Positions 25,706-34,542 of a stretch of DNA of 64,000 nt are shown here, in pieces. The position numbers and the translations under genes are program-made. The stretch is from Stenotrophomonas maltophilia (GTDB taxonomy: Bacteria > Pseudomonadota > Gammaproteobacteria > Xanthomonadales > Xanthomonadaceae), in assembly GCF_023518235.1 (NCBI RefSeq), contig NZ_CP090423.1, positions 744,001 through 808,000 of the forward strand. The letters are read 5' to 3'. Every line of letters begins with the position of its first letter. The stretch's first letter is position 1. The notes beneath the pieces are model-generated. The model was not told where the DNA came from, searched no databases, and worked only from the letters and a program-made list of their open reading frames with translations.

Positions 25706-26662
25706 ATGATCACGTCCGAACCCTCGCCGCGTCAGGCCAGGCAGGCGTTGCGCTGGGTGATACGGTGCAGTGCAGGCCCGCTGCCCGATCGCCAGCAACG
25801 AGCCCTGCAGCGCTGGCTGCAGGCCGATCCACAGCATGCACAGGCCTGGCGCCAGCAACAGGCGTTCTGGCAGCGGCTCGATGCCGCCGGGCCCGATGTG
25901 CTGGCGGCGCTGCCGGCGCTGACTGCCGATGACCGGGGCCTGCGCGCGATCGCGTCGCGTCGTCGGCTGCCCTGGCTGCTGGCCAGCGCGGCTGCGGTGG
26001 TCCTGATGGTCGCAGCGGCACCGCACGCGTTGTTGCTGGCGCGCAGTGACCTGCGCAGCAGCGACGCCCCACGTGTGGTGCAGCTGGACGACGGCAGTAC
26101 CGCCGTGCTGGATGCGGGCACCGCGCTGGCGCTGGACTTCGACGGTGGGCAGCGCCGCCTGCGCCTGCTGCGCGGCCAGGCCTGGTTCCAGGTGGCCCAT
26201 GAATCGCGGCCGTTCCGGGTCGAGGCCGGTGGCGGCCAGGTCCACGATATCGGCACGGCGTTCAGCGTGTCCCTGCACGGCCACAGCGTCAGTACCGAGG
26301 TCAGCGAAGGCGTGGTCGAGGTGCGTCCGGGCGACGGCAGCGCTCAGCGCCTGAACGCCGGGCAGGCGCGGACGTTCCGTGACGGCCGTTGGCTGCTGCC
26401 GGTGCAGCAGCGTGTGCCGGAGGACATCGCGCCCTGGCGCCGTGGCGAACTGGCCATCGATGATCGCCCTGCCGCGCTGGCCATCGCCGATCTGGCGCGT
26501 TATCGCCGTGCACCGGTGTGGGTGTTGGGCGGGCAGGGTGCGCAGGTGCGGGTCAGCGGCCTGTTCCATGTGCAGCAGCCGGAGACCGCCATCGATGCCG
26601 TGGCCGCGCAGGCCGGCCTGCGTGTGCAGCGCCTGCCAGGCGGTGCCATGGTGCTGTGGTGA
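25706..26662 (+). CDS. FecR-family anti-sigma/sigma regulator
   Basis: The 318-residue protein has a cytoplasmic N-terminal DUF4880-like helix bundle (QALRWVIRCSAGPLPDRQQR, then the AWRQQQAFWQRL repeat typical of FecR). One membrane helix follows (LPWLLASAAAVVLMVAAAPH, about 83-103), then the periplasmic FecR domain (VVQLDDGSTAVLDAGTALAL, FRVEAGGGQVHDIGTAFSV) and a C-terminal STN-like part that contacts the receptor. It holds the sigma factor until the receptor signals. In-frame GTGs at 25685/25688 are alternative starts about 11-14 bases after AGGAAGG. It lies 82 bases after the sigma gene. Confidence 0.9.
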   Translation: MITSEPSPRQARQALRWVIRCSAGPLPDRQQRALQRWLQADPQHAQAWRQQQAFWQRLDAAGPDVLAALPALTADDRGLRAIASRRRLPWLLASAAAVVLMVAAAPHALLLARSDLRSSDAPRVVQLDDGSTAVLDAGTALALDFDGGQRRLRLLRGQAWFQVAHESRPFRVEAGGGQVHDIGTAFSVSLHGHSVSTEVSEGVVEVRPGDGSAQRLNAGQARTFRDGRWLLPVQQRVPEDIAPWRRGELAIDDRPAALAIADLARYRRAPVWVLGGQGAQVRVSGLFHVQQPETAIDAVAAQAGLRVQRLPGGAMVLW

Positions 26663-26770
26663 TGGGGGCGGCGCGTGGACGAATCGGCCGCATGAAAAAA
26701 CATGAAAAAACCGTGGGCAGCCGCCGCACCCCGCTGTCTATAGAGGTATAGCCAGAGCGAAACACCGTTT

Positions 26771-26832
26771 CTCCTCAAGCCAGACCCACCGCCGGCAGCG
26801 GATCTGCCCGTGGTTCCGCCCCGCTTGAGGAG
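26771..26832 (+). promoter_or_regulatory. Leader inverted repeat that can sequester the receptor gene's ribosome binding site
   Basis: CTCCTCAAGC (26771-26780) is the exact complement of GCTTGAGGAG (26823-26832), and the second arm contains the GAGGAG ribosome binding site nine bases before the ATG at 26842. The 42-base loop has its own GGCAG/CTGCC hairpin. This is a possible RNA switch or thermometer. Upstream, CTATA-N4-TATAG (26738-26751) and two direct CATGAAAAAA copies (26692-26711) mark the likely promoter area. Confidence 0.55.
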
Positions 26833-26841
26833 TTCCTGTCC

Positions 26842-29800
26842 ATGCCGTCTACGGCATCTGCCTGTCACCGTCGCGCCACCGTTCTGGCCCTGGCCATCTC
26901 CACCGCACTGCTGCCGATGGCCTGGGTGCCGAGCGCGCAGGCGCAACCGGCGGTCGTCGCGCCGTTGCGCACGTACGCCATTCCGGATCAACCCTTGGCC
27001 GACGCGGTGCGGGCGTTCGGTCGCCAGGCCGACGTGCAGGTGGTGTTCCGCAGCGATCTGGTGGAAGGCCGCCGCTCCAGCGCGGTGAACGGCGAGTACA
27101 GCCAGATGCAGGCCCTGCAGCAGCTGCTGCGCGGCAGCGGGGTGCGCGCGCAGCGCGGCATCGATGGCACCTGGAGCCTGCGCGCGGCTGCGGAGGCAAC
27201 CGAGGGGGAGGGGGGGCGGGTGACCGACACACTGGACGTGGCCGGTCGCCTGCAAGCGGAGGGGGGCGAGGCCCGCGATCGGCGTGGCTACGATGATGTG
27301 TTCGCGCTCGACCTGACCACGGCGTACTCGGGGCGTGACCGGGTGGAGCGCTATCGCGGCTCCAATCCGGCCGACGTGGTCAAGGATCTGGTCGGTGTGT
27401 TCAGTGGCGACGCACGCAACAGCGGCGCGCTGGACATCAACATCCGTGGCATCCAGGGGCCGGGGCGGGTGCCGGTCAGCATCGATGGTGGCGAACAGGC
27501 GCTCACCGTCTGGCGCGGCTACAACGGGGTCAGCAACCGCAACTACATCGATCCCAACCTGATTGGTGGCATCCAGGTCATCAAGGGGCCAGGGCTGGTG
27601 CGCGATGTGCACAGCGGGATCGGCGGTGCGCTGGTGATCAAGACCATCGATGTCGATGACATCGTGGCCGCCGGCGAGCGCTTCGGCGGGGAGCTGAAGA
27701 TCGAAGGCAGCAGCAATGCAGTGGCGCCGCGCCTGCCACGCCTGCACACCGGCGAAGACTACCGCACGGTATCCGGCTTCCCGCAGGGCTCGCCGGCCTC
27801 GCCCTATGACGACCGCACCCTGGTGGTGCCGGTGAAGTCGCGCAGTGGCAACAATCCCTTCGACGGCGAGGACCAGGCCTGGCGCCTGGCGCTCGGCTAC
27901 CGTGGCGACACCGTCGACCTGATGGCGGCCTATGCCTGGCGCAAGCGTGGCAACTACTTCTCCGGCAGCAAGGGTAGCGCCTACTACGACCAGGACCCGC
28001 GCGAGCAGTACGAGTACCAGGGCATCGACTACATCACCACGCTGGCGCGCTACTTCAAGCCCGGTGATGAGGTGCCCAACACTTCCAGCGAACAGGAATC
28101 GTGGCTGCTCAAAGGCACTTGGCAGATCAACGACGACCAGCAGCTGAAGGCCACGTGGCGGCGAACGCTGTCGCACTATGGCGAGATCATGCCCTCGCGC
28201 ATCCTGTCGGCGCCGGACTACGGCCGCATCCAGTGGCCGCTCAGCCGCGTCGCCTCCGATGCCTGGAACCTGGAATACCGCTTCCAGCCAGCCGGCAGCC
28301 GTTGGCTGGACCTGTACGCCAACCTGTGGCGCACCGAGACCGACAGCGACACCTACACCGCAGGCGGTTTTCCGAACTTCGCGCCGGGCAACCCGGCCTG
28401 GAACCCGGACGCCAGCCCGATCCTGCGCAACACCGCGCTTGCCAATGCGCGCAACGACCGCACCGGCCTGACCCTGAGCAACCGTTTCGCCCTGCATTCC
28501 ACCCTGGATCTGACCGTGGGCGGCAACTGGCAGTACGAATCGCTGGGCTCGCGTGACCCGTACTTCGGTCCTTCCGATGGTTGGCGCATGTTCCCGCGTG
28601 CCGGCCGCCGCCAGGAAGGCGAGGGCTACCTCAACCTGGAATGGCGCCCGTTCGAGTTCCTCACCCTCAATGCGGGAGTGCGCTACAGCCGCTACTGGGC
28701 GTTCGACGACTTCCTGCAGGCGCATCCGGAGCTGCTTACCAAGGGCGTGGGCAGCAAGGAAGCGACCTACCGGACCAAGGAGCTGCCCGAACGCCCGGCC
28801 AGCCTGCAGGCGCAGATCGATGCGCTGGAATCCGAGCGCGAGTTCTGGGAAAGCATCGGCATGGGCTGGTTCGTCGATGATTCGCTGCGTGGCCTGCTGG
28901 CCTACTACGAAACCCCCCAGGCGGTGGAGCACCGCATCGCCTGGCAGCCCGATGCCGATGGCAACTACAGCCGTGCCACCAACCCCTGCCTCAATGGCCA
29001 GGTGGCGGGCATTCCCGGTGCGTTGCCGCTCTACGCGGGCAGCGACCTGGTCTGCAGCATCGGCAGCACCCTGCAGTCGCGACCGGTGGACGGGCGCAAC
29101 GAACGCCGTCGTGACCATGCCTGGCTGCCCAGCTTCTCGGCTACGGTAAACCTGTCGCCGGCCGCACGTGTCTACCTGCGCTACAGCGAGGCGGTGCGCT
29201 TCCCGAGCATGTTCGAAAGCACCATCGCCTTCTCCAGCAGCCTCAACCCGCTGTATGCGCTCAAGCCCGAACACGCCTACAACTACGAACTGGCCTACGT
29301 GCACAACCTGTCAGGGCTTTTCGGCAACACCGCCGACGCTGACGTGAAGCTGTCCTACTACGTGCACAAGACCCGCGATGTGATCGAGCGTGATGCGTAC
29401 TTCCTGTTCGACAACATCGACAAGCAGACCATCCGTGGCATCGAGCTGCAGGCGCGCTTCGACAACCGCCGTTACTTCACCGACCTGGGCATCGCGCGCA
29501 CGCTGGAAAACGAAGTGTGCGACGAAAGCACCGCGGTGCTGCTCGATGCCAACCGTGGACTGGTTCCGAACTGCGTGCAGGATGGTTTCGTCGGTGGCTA
29601 CCTGCTGACCCAGGCCATTCCGAAACTGTCGGTGAACCTGTCGCTGGGCACCCGCCTGTTCGATGAGCGGTTGGAACTGGGCAGCCGCATCGTGCACTAC
29701 CAGCGCCACGACAACCCGGACCTGCAGGCCTACCGCGACCGCCTGCTGGCCGGCGGCAGCAGCCTGCTCTGGCAGAACGTGCCGTTCACCTGGGGCAACA

Positions 29801-29964
29801 TCACCACCGTCGATGCCTATGCGCGCTGGCGCTTCAACGAGCACGCCAGCGTGGAGCTGGTCGGCAGCAACCTCGGCAACCGCTACTACGTCGACCCGGC
29901 CACCCGCTCCACGCTGCCGGCGCCGGGCCGCACGATCAAGCTCGGCGTCACCGCGCGCTTCTGA
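26842..29964 (+). CDS. TonB-dependent outer-membrane receptor with signalling (STN) domain, probable heme/hemophilin receptor
   Basis: The 1040-residue protein has a signal peptide (to about AQA-QP, residue 35), an STN/secretin domain (about 45-105, YAIPDQPLADAVRAFGRQAD), a plug (about 150-290, with VSIDGGEQALTVWRGYNGVS and GGIQVIKGPG) and a 22-strand barrel ending GVTARF. The STN domain signals to FecR. Because the next genes encode a hemophilin-like protein and Slam, the receptor most resembles HphR, which takes heme from HphA in Acinetobacter (recalled). The ligand is not proven; no FRAP/NPNL heme box was confirmed by eye. GAGGAG precedes the start but may be sequestered by the leader. Confidence 0.88.
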   Translation: MPSTASACHRRATVLALAISTALLPMAWVPSAQAQPAVVAPLRTYAIPDQPLADAVRAFGRQADVQVVFRSDLVEGRRSSAVNGEYSQMQALQQLLRGSGVRAQRGIDGTWSLRAAAEATEGEGGRVTDTLDVAGRLQAEGGEARDRRGYDDVFALDLTTAYSGRDRVERYRGSNPADVVKDLVGVFSGDARNSGALDINIRGIQGPGRVPVSIDGGEQALTVWRGYNGVSNRNYIDPNLIGGIQVIKGPGLVRDVHSGIGGALVIKTIDVDDIVAAGERFGGELKIEGSSNAVAPRLPRLHTGEDYRTVSGFPQGSPASPYDDRTLVVPVKSRSGNNPFDGEDQAWRLALGYRGDTVDLMAAYAWRKRGNYFSGSKGSAYYDQDPREQYEYQGIDYITTLARYFKPGDEVPNTSSEQESWLLKGTWQINDDQQLKATWRRTLSHYGEIMPSRILSAPDYGRIQWPLSRVASDAWNLEYRFQPAGSRWLDLYANLWRTETDSDTYTAGGFPNFAPGNPAWNPDASPILRNTALANARNDRTGLTLSNRFALHSTLDLTVGGNWQYESLGSRDPYFGPSDGWRMFPRAGRRQEGEGYLNLEWRPFEFLTLNAGVRYSRYWAFDDFLQAHPELLTKGVGSKEATYRTKELPERPASLQAQIDALESEREFWESIGMGWFVDDSLRGLLAYYETPQAVEHRIAWQPDADGNYSRATNPCLNGQVAGIPGALPLYAGSDLVCSIGSTLQSRPVDGRNERRRDHAWLPSFSATVNLSPAARVYLRYSEAVRFPSMFESTIAFSSSLNPLYALKPEHAYNYELAYVHNLSGLFGNTADADVKLSYYVHKTRDVIERDAYFLFDNIDKQTIRGIELQARFDNRRYFTDLGIARTLENEVCDESTAVLLDANRGLVPNCVQDGFVGGYLLTQAIPKLSVNLSLGTRLFDERLELGSRIVHYQRHDNPDLQAYRDRLLAGGSSLLWQNVPFTWGNITTVDAYARWRFNEHASVELVGSNLGNRYYVDPATRSTLPAPGRTIKLGVTARF

Positions 29965-30018
29965 CTTTCCGCATTCAAGCGTTTCACCCGTAGTTCCCTC
30001 AATCCAAGGAGCAATACC

Positions 30019-30783
30019 ATGAAGATGATCTCCCGTTCGGTTCTTGCCGTTGCAGCCACCTTCGCCCTGGCCGGCGCCGCGCAGGCGGCCGATATCGTCG
30101 GTGCGGCCAGCCCGGTGACCGACGCCGAGCTGTACGTGGCCGTCGGCGATTCCCAGGTCAACGGTGGCCCGCACTCGGCCGGCAAGGCCGGTATCGGCGT
30201 CGGCACCGTTTCCGGCGCCCGCCGTGTCGACTTCCAGGGCCTGTCGGCCTACTCGGTGCCGACCACCGTCAACGGCACCACCGTGCGTACCCTGGCCATG
30301 CCGATCACCGGCGCACCGGGCAGCCACTCGGGCATGGGCCACTTCAACTTCGTCAAGGTCGGCAGCGGCGACGTGTGGTTCGGCGAGTGGTCCAAGGATG
30401 GCGCCGCCGGTGGCTTCAACAACCGCCAGGTCTACTTCGTCGGTGACCGCACCGGCACCACGCTGCCGGCCGGCGTGGCCACCTACAGCGTGGCGGGCCT
30501 GAACAAGTTCAACGGCAGCAACCTGCTGTCGGGTACCTTCCGCGCCAACTTCGGCAACGGCACGCTGGCCGGTGGCATCAGCGGCGGCGGCCTGTCGGTT
30601 GCGGTCAATGCCTCCATCAACAGCGCCAACGCCTCGTTCGCCGGCTCGGCCACCGCCAACGGCTCGGTCACCGGCACCACCCAGGGCCAGTTCTTCGGCG
30701 CCAACGCCGCCACCCTGGCCGGCATCGCTACCTTCGCCGGCAACAGCCAGTACGACACCGCCTTCGGCGGCAGCAAGAACTGA
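30019..30783 (+). CDS. Hemophilin-like / TbpB-type beta-barrel secreted protein (Slam substrate)
   Basis: The 254-residue protein has a signal peptide ending AGAAQA-AD without a lipobox, so it is a soluble rather than lipidated substrate. The N-terminal handle domain (about 25-150, including SGMGHFNFVKVGSGDVWFGE) has conserved aromatic residues. The C-terminal eight-strand barrel (about 165-254) is rich in Gly/Asn/Ala (FNGSNLLSGTFRANFGNGTL, GTTQGQFFGANAATLAGI) and typical of TbpB/hemophilin C-terminal barrels recognised by Slam. Hemophilins bind heme and deliver it to a TonB receptor. AAGGAG lies eight bases before the ATG. The gene is 54 bases after the receptor and is followed by a hairpin and then slam. 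Confidence 0.82.
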   Translation: MKMISRSVLAVAATFALAGAAQAADIVGAASPVTDAELYVAVGDSQVNGGPHSAGKAGIGVGTVSGARRVDFQGLSAYSVPTTVNGTTVRTLAMPITGAPGSHSGMGHFNFVKVGSGDVWFGEWSKDGAAGGFNNRQVYFVGDRTGTTLPAGVATYSVAGLNKFNGSNLLSGTFRANFGNGTLAGGISGGGLSVAVNASINSANASFAGSATANGSVTGTTQGQFFGANAATLAGIATFAGNSQYDTAFGGSKN

Positions 30784-30807
30784 TCGCCACGCCCCTGATG
30801 GGGCAGG

Positions 30808-30839
30808 GCAGGGACAAGCCGCGATCCGCCAGTCCCTGC
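30808..30839 (+). terminator. Hairpin between the hemophilin-like gene and slam
   Basis: GCAGGGAC and GTCCCTGC form a perfect 8-bp stem around a 16-base loop. No T tract follows. It may lower expression of slam relative to the abundant secreted substrate. Confidence 0.55.
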
Positions 30840-30873
30840 TTCGGCCCGCTGCATGCATCATCACGGATCGACC

Positions 30874-32328
30874 ATGCGCCATCCCATCCTCCTTCTCGTC
30901 CTGCTGCTGGCCGTCGCCGATGTGCGCGCCCAGCAGGACGATCTGCGTCGTGTGCTTGAACAGGGCAGCGAACTGCGCCATCAGCAGCAGGACCAGCAGC
31001 GCCTGCAACAGGCCGAATCACAACGCCCGACCATCACCGTCGACGGCCAGACCGTGCGCGTGGAGCGCACCATCGACGATCTCGGCCAGGCCTTGTATCT
31101 GTCGTTGCAGCACCAGCAATGGCAGGCCGCCGCAGCGTTCCTGAGCGAGTACATCGAACTACCCGGGCACGACCCGTTGCTGCGCCACTACGCACAGGGC
31201 GCGCTGGCCCGGGTGGCCGGTGACCATCGCGGTGCCGCGCGCGAGTATGAAGCCCTGCTGGAGGCGCAGCCGGACTTCCTGCCGGCCCGCCTTGAACTGG
31301 CGCGCGTCTACGCCGAGGACCAGCGCGACCGTGAGGCGGCGGCGTTGTTCGCGGCGATCGCGGCCGGCATCGACAGCGACGATCCGGCCACTGCCGGCGT
31401 GCGCGCACGGGTCGATGGTTATCTGGCCGCGTTGCAGGCGCGCCAGCGCTGGAAAGGCGCGGTGGCGGCCGGGCCTGCCTGGAGCGACAACATCAACCGC
31501 AGCTCGGCCAGCCGCACCTGCCTGTTCGGCGTGGGCGACAACTGCATCATCGAACGCACACTGCCGAAGGCACAGCACGCCGTCGGCCTGGATTACGATG
31601 CCAGCCTGGAGCGGCGCTGGGCGCTGGCCGGCCATCATGGCCTGTACGTGCGTGGGTTGGCGTTCGGCCAGGCGTGGCGCGGGCACAGCGCCTACAACGA
31701 ACTCAACACCAGTGTGCAGGCGGGGTACAGCTGGCGCAGTGCGCGGCACACCGTGCTGCTGGCGCCCAGCTACGATTACCAGGCATTGGGCAACCACGCC
31801 TTGCAGGGCGGCAGCGGCATGCATGGCGAGTGGCAGTACGCACTCGATGCCCGCAGCCTGCTGAAACTGGAGGCCGACTGGAAACGCCAGCGCTATCGGC
31901 AGCCGGGCCTGGCCGACAACTACGATGGTGAGCTGGCCGCGCTGTATGCCACCTGGTTCCGCGCGCTCAACCCGCGTTGGACCGTGTTTGCCGGCGTGGA
32001 CCTGACCGACAGCCATGCTGCCGACGACGCCAACGGTTACCGCCAGCGCGGCGTGCGGCTGGGCGCGGCACGCCAGTGGAGCGGCACCACCGCCACCGTG
32101 TTCGTTTCGCTGCGCCAACGTGACTACGACGCCTGGAGCTCGCTGCTGGAAGCGCGCCGACAGGACGACGAACAGAACCTGATCGCCATCGTGCGCAGCG
32201 AGCGCTTGGGCGTGGCCGGTCTGGTGCCCAGCCTGAGCCTGCGCTATGCCCGTATCGACAGCAACGTCGGCTGGTTGTACAGCCATGACCGCAGCCTGTT
32301 CAGCCTGAAGTGGGAGCGTGCGTTCTGA
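30874..32328 (+). CDS. Slam (surface lipoprotein assembly modulator), type XI secretion outer-membrane protein
   Basis: From the ATG at 30874 the protein has 484 residues: signal peptide (LLVLLLAVADVRA-QQ), a Gln-rich helix, and a TPR-containing periplasmic domain (about 60-185, LLRHYAQGALARVAGDHRGA and FLPARLELARVYAEDQRDRE). A 14-strand DUF560 barrel runs from WKGAVAAGPAWSDNINRSS to SLKWERAF with its terminal Phe. Slam proteins move TbpB- or hemophilin-type proteins to the surface or the medium, and the adjacent hemophilin-like gene is the obvious cargo. An ATG at 30853 would add seven residues before the signal peptide. Confidence 0.88.
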   Translation: MRHPILLLVLLLAVADVRAQQDDLRRVLEQGSELRHQQQDQQRLQQAESQRPTITVDGQTVRVERTIDDLGQALYLSLQHQQWQAAAAFLSEYIELPGHDPLLRHYAQGALARVAGDHRGAAREYEALLEAQPDFLPARLELARVYAEDQRDREAAALFAAIAAGIDSDDPATAGVRARVDGYLAALQARQRWKGAVAAGPAWSDNINRSSASRTCLFGVGDNCIIERTLPKAQHAVGLDYDASLERRWALAGHHGLYVRGLAFGQAWRGHSAYNELNTSVQAGYSWRSARHTVLLAPSYDYQALGNHALQGGSGMHGEWQYALDARSLLKLEADWKRQRYRQPGLADNYDGELAALYATWFRALNPRWTVFAGVDLTDSHAADDANGYRQRGVRLGAARQWSGTTATVFVSLRQRDYDAWSSLLEARRQDDEQNLIAIVRSERLGVAGLVPSLSLRYARIDSNVGWLYSHDRSLFSLKWERAF

Positions 32329-32359
32329 GCCGTGTGCGTGCCCTGGGTGAATGCGCCGT

Positions 32360-32392
32360 GGGCGTGATCCTCATCGATCGTCACGCGCCCTT
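32360..32392 (+). terminator. Terminator-like hairpin after slam
   Basis: GGGCGTGA pairs with TCACGCGCCC (two extra bases) across a 13-base loop, followed by TTGTAG. It closes the receptor-hemophilin-slam unit. Confidence 0.5.
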
Positions 32393-32460
32393 GTAGTCCA
32401 GTTCGCGCATCCTGCCCACGTTGCGGCGCGACAGGCCGCGGGTACCGAGGAGTGCGGCGC

Positions 32461-32865
32461 GTGCGGGAAGCAGGCAACACAGCGGAAGGGTTGAAAGGGC
32501 TGCGTGTGCTGGTGGCGGAGGATGAGTTCGCCATCGCGATGTTCCTGGTGGACTACTTGGAACTGAAAGGGGCGCAGGTGGTCGGGCCGGCCGGGGATCT
32601 GCAGGCGCTGGGACAGCTGGTCGATACGCACCCCATCGACGTGGCGCTGCTGGACATCAACCTGGGGGGGGAACAGGTCTATCCGTTGGCAGATCGCCTG
32701 GCCGAAGCCGGCACGCCGTTCCTGCTCACCTCCGGTTACGACGACAACCTGCCCAGCCGCTTCGCGGCGGCGCCACGCTGCACCAAGCCCTACCACATCG
32801 AGGCGTTGGTCCAGCAGCTGGCTGGGCTGGTGGCAGCTCCGCAGGTGTCTGCGTGCGTGCGTTGA
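32461..32865 (+). CDS. Stand-alone response-regulator receiver domain
   Basis: The 134-residue protein is a single receiver domain without output: acidic pocket VLVAEDEFAIAM, phosphorylation site in ALLDINLGGEQ, switch Ser in LLTSGYDD, and the invariant Lys in CTKPYH. GTG at 32461 is chosen because GAGGA lies nine bases upstream; a GTG at 32452 is too close to it. It lies 9 bases before an HWE kinase gene and is likely its partner, either as a phosphate sink or by protein-protein contact. Confidence 0.88.
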   Translation: MREAGNTAEGLKGLRVLVAEDEFAIAMFLVDYLELKGAQVVGPAGDLQALGQLVDTHPIDVALLDINLGGEQVYPLADRLAEAGTPFLLTSGYDDNLPSRFAAAPRCTKPYHIEALVQQLAGLVAAPQVSACVR

Positions 32866-32874
32866 TCGCAGCGC

Positions 32875-34461
32875 ATGGCACGCCGTAGAGACGACATACA
32901 TGCCGACGGCCTGCGGGGCTCGATGCCCGCACCGTTGCATCGGCGCGCGCGCCGCGACGGCATGGCCGCACGCATTGCCCAGCACGAATGGTCCAGCACG
33001 CCGCTGGGCGCCATCGAGCACTGGCCGCCGCATCTGCGCGCCACGGTCGATCTGATGCTGGCCCACGGCTTCCCGATGATCGTGCTGTGGGGCGAACAGC
33101 TGGTGCAGCTGTACAACGATGGCTATGCCGAGATCCTGGACGACCGCCACCCTGCGGGGCTCGGCCAGCCAGCCCGCGAATGCTGGCCGGAGGTGTGGCA
33201 CATCAATGGCCCGCTCTACACGCGCGTCTGGCAGGGCGAAACACTCACCTTCGAGGACAAGCGCTTTCCGCTGGCGCGGCAGGGTCGCCTGGAGGACCGC
33301 TGGTTCACCCTGACCTGCAGCCCGATCCGTGGCGGGGAAGGGCGCATCTGCGGGGTGCTGGTGACCCTGTTCGAGACCACCGCCGCGCATCAGGCGCTGG
33401 CGGCGCGCGAACGCGAGGAGCAGCGCCGGCGCGAGAGCGAACGGCGCCTGGAACTGGCCTTCAAGGTACTGCCGGTGGGCCTGTGCATCGTCGATCTTCA
33501 GGGCCACATACAGTTGTCCAACGACCAGATGCGTGCCTACCTGCCCACCGGCAAGGTGCCCTCGGCCGACACGGCCAACCAGTACCGCTGGCGTGGCTGG
33601 CATGCCGATGGCACACCGATCGAACCGCAGGATTTCGCCATTGCGCGGGCCATGCGCGGCGAAACCGTGGTGCCGGGGCTGGAGTTGCAGTTCCTGCATG
33701 ATGATGGCCGCACCCTCTGGACACGGGTGGCGGCCGCGCCGCTGCGTGATGCCGACGGGGAGGTCAGCGGCGTGTTTGCCATTGCCGTGGACATCGACGA
33801 TCTCAAGCGCGCCACCGAGCGCCAGTCGGTGCTGCTGGCCGAGCTGCAGCACCGAGTACGCAACATCATGTCCACCATCCATGCCATCGCCTGGCGCACC
33901 CGCGAATCGGTCGGCAGCGTGGATGAGTATGCCGACCGGCTGTGCGGGCGCCTGATGTCGCTGGCGCGCACGCAGAGCCTGCTCACCCGCGGTGCCAACG
34001 CGGGCGTCTGCCTGCGCGGCATGCTGGAGCAGGAGATCGCGGCGCAGGTGCCTGCGGCGGCGGCCTGCCAGCTACAGGGCGAGGATGTGCTGCTGCCACC
34101 GAAGGCGGCTGAGGTATTGTCCCTGGCCATCCACGAGCTGGCCAGCAATGCGCTGCGGCACGGTGCGCTGGCCCATGAAGACGGCCGCATCCAGGTGAGC
34201 TGGCGGCTGCAGGAGCGGCAGGGTGAGCCCTGGCTGGAACTGCACTGGTGCGAGCGCCATGCCGAGGTGGAGGGCTGGGCGCTGCCGCGCCAGCGTGGCC
34301 TGGGCCGGGCCCTGATCGAGCAGCGGGTGCCGTACGAGCTGGCCGGCAGCGGCCGGTTGCGCTTCGGGCCGCAGGGCCTGGATGCCCGCATCGGCTTCCC
34401 CTTGCGGGAACGCGGCAGCCTGCTGCAGACCGACGCCCCGCAGGCCCAGTCTGGGGGCTGA
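32875..34461 (+). CDS. PAS-domain HWE-family histidine kinase
   Basis: The 528-residue soluble kinase has no membrane segment. PAS/PAC-like sensor domains cover about 30-170 (AQHEWSSTPLGAIEHWPPHL) and 190-310 (LELAFKVLPVGLCIVDLQGH). The HWE phosphoacceptor region has His in LLAELQHRVRNIMSTIHAIA and the ATPase has HELASNALRHGALAHE as N-box, with a shortened C-terminal part. HWE kinases often work with single receivers, as in phytochrome-like light or stress sensing. The PAS fold resembles that of light- or redox-linked HWE kinases, but no LOV cysteine motif is visible. The start could also be the ATG at 32923. Confidence 0.87.
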   Translation: MARRRDDIHADGLRGSMPAPLHRRARRDGMAARIAQHEWSSTPLGAIEHWPPHLRATVDLMLAHGFPMIVLWGEQLVQLYNDGYAEILDDRHPAGLGQPARECWPEVWHINGPLYTRVWQGETLTFEDKRFPLARQGRLEDRWFTLTCSPIRGGEGRICGVLVTLFETTAAHQALAAREREEQRRRESERRLELAFKVLPVGLCIVDLQGHIQLSNDQMRAYLPTGKVPSADTANQYRWRGWHADGTPIEPQDFAIARAMRGETVVPGLELQFLHDDGRTLWTRVAAAPLRDADGEVSGVFAIAVDIDDLKRATERQSVLLAELQHRVRNIMSTIHAIAWRTRESVGSVDEYADRLCGRLMSLARTQSLLTRGANAGVCLRGMLEQEIAAQVPAAAACQLQGEDVLLPPKAAEVLSLAIHELASNALRHGALAHEDGRIQVSWRLQERQGEPWLELHWCERHAEVEGWALPRQRGLGRALIEQRVPYELAGSGRLRFGPQGLDARIGFPLRERGSLLQTDAPQAQSGG

Positions 34462-34485
34462 CGCAGGGGGAATGGGGCATTTATC

Positions 34486-34511
34486 CCCAATTGGGCCAAA
34501 TTGGGCATAAT
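34486..34511 (+). promoter_or_regulatory. Operator/promoter of the toxin-antitoxin pair
   Basis: A perfect palindrome CCCAATTGGG (34486-34495) is followed at once by a near copy, CCAAATTGGGC, and a -10-like CATAAT (34506-34511), 31 bases before the antitoxin ATG. Overlapping palindromes at the promoter are what autorepression by a Phd-type antitoxin would need. Confidence 0.55.
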
Positions 34512-34542
34512 GGGCTCAATCGTTCCCGCCTGGAGCCGTGCC

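Noticed and set aside
26500..29304. 934-codon minus-strand frame opposite the TonB receptor
   Set aside because: Mirror of receptor codon usage; the plus-strand receptor has a signal peptide, STN domain, plug and terminal Phe.
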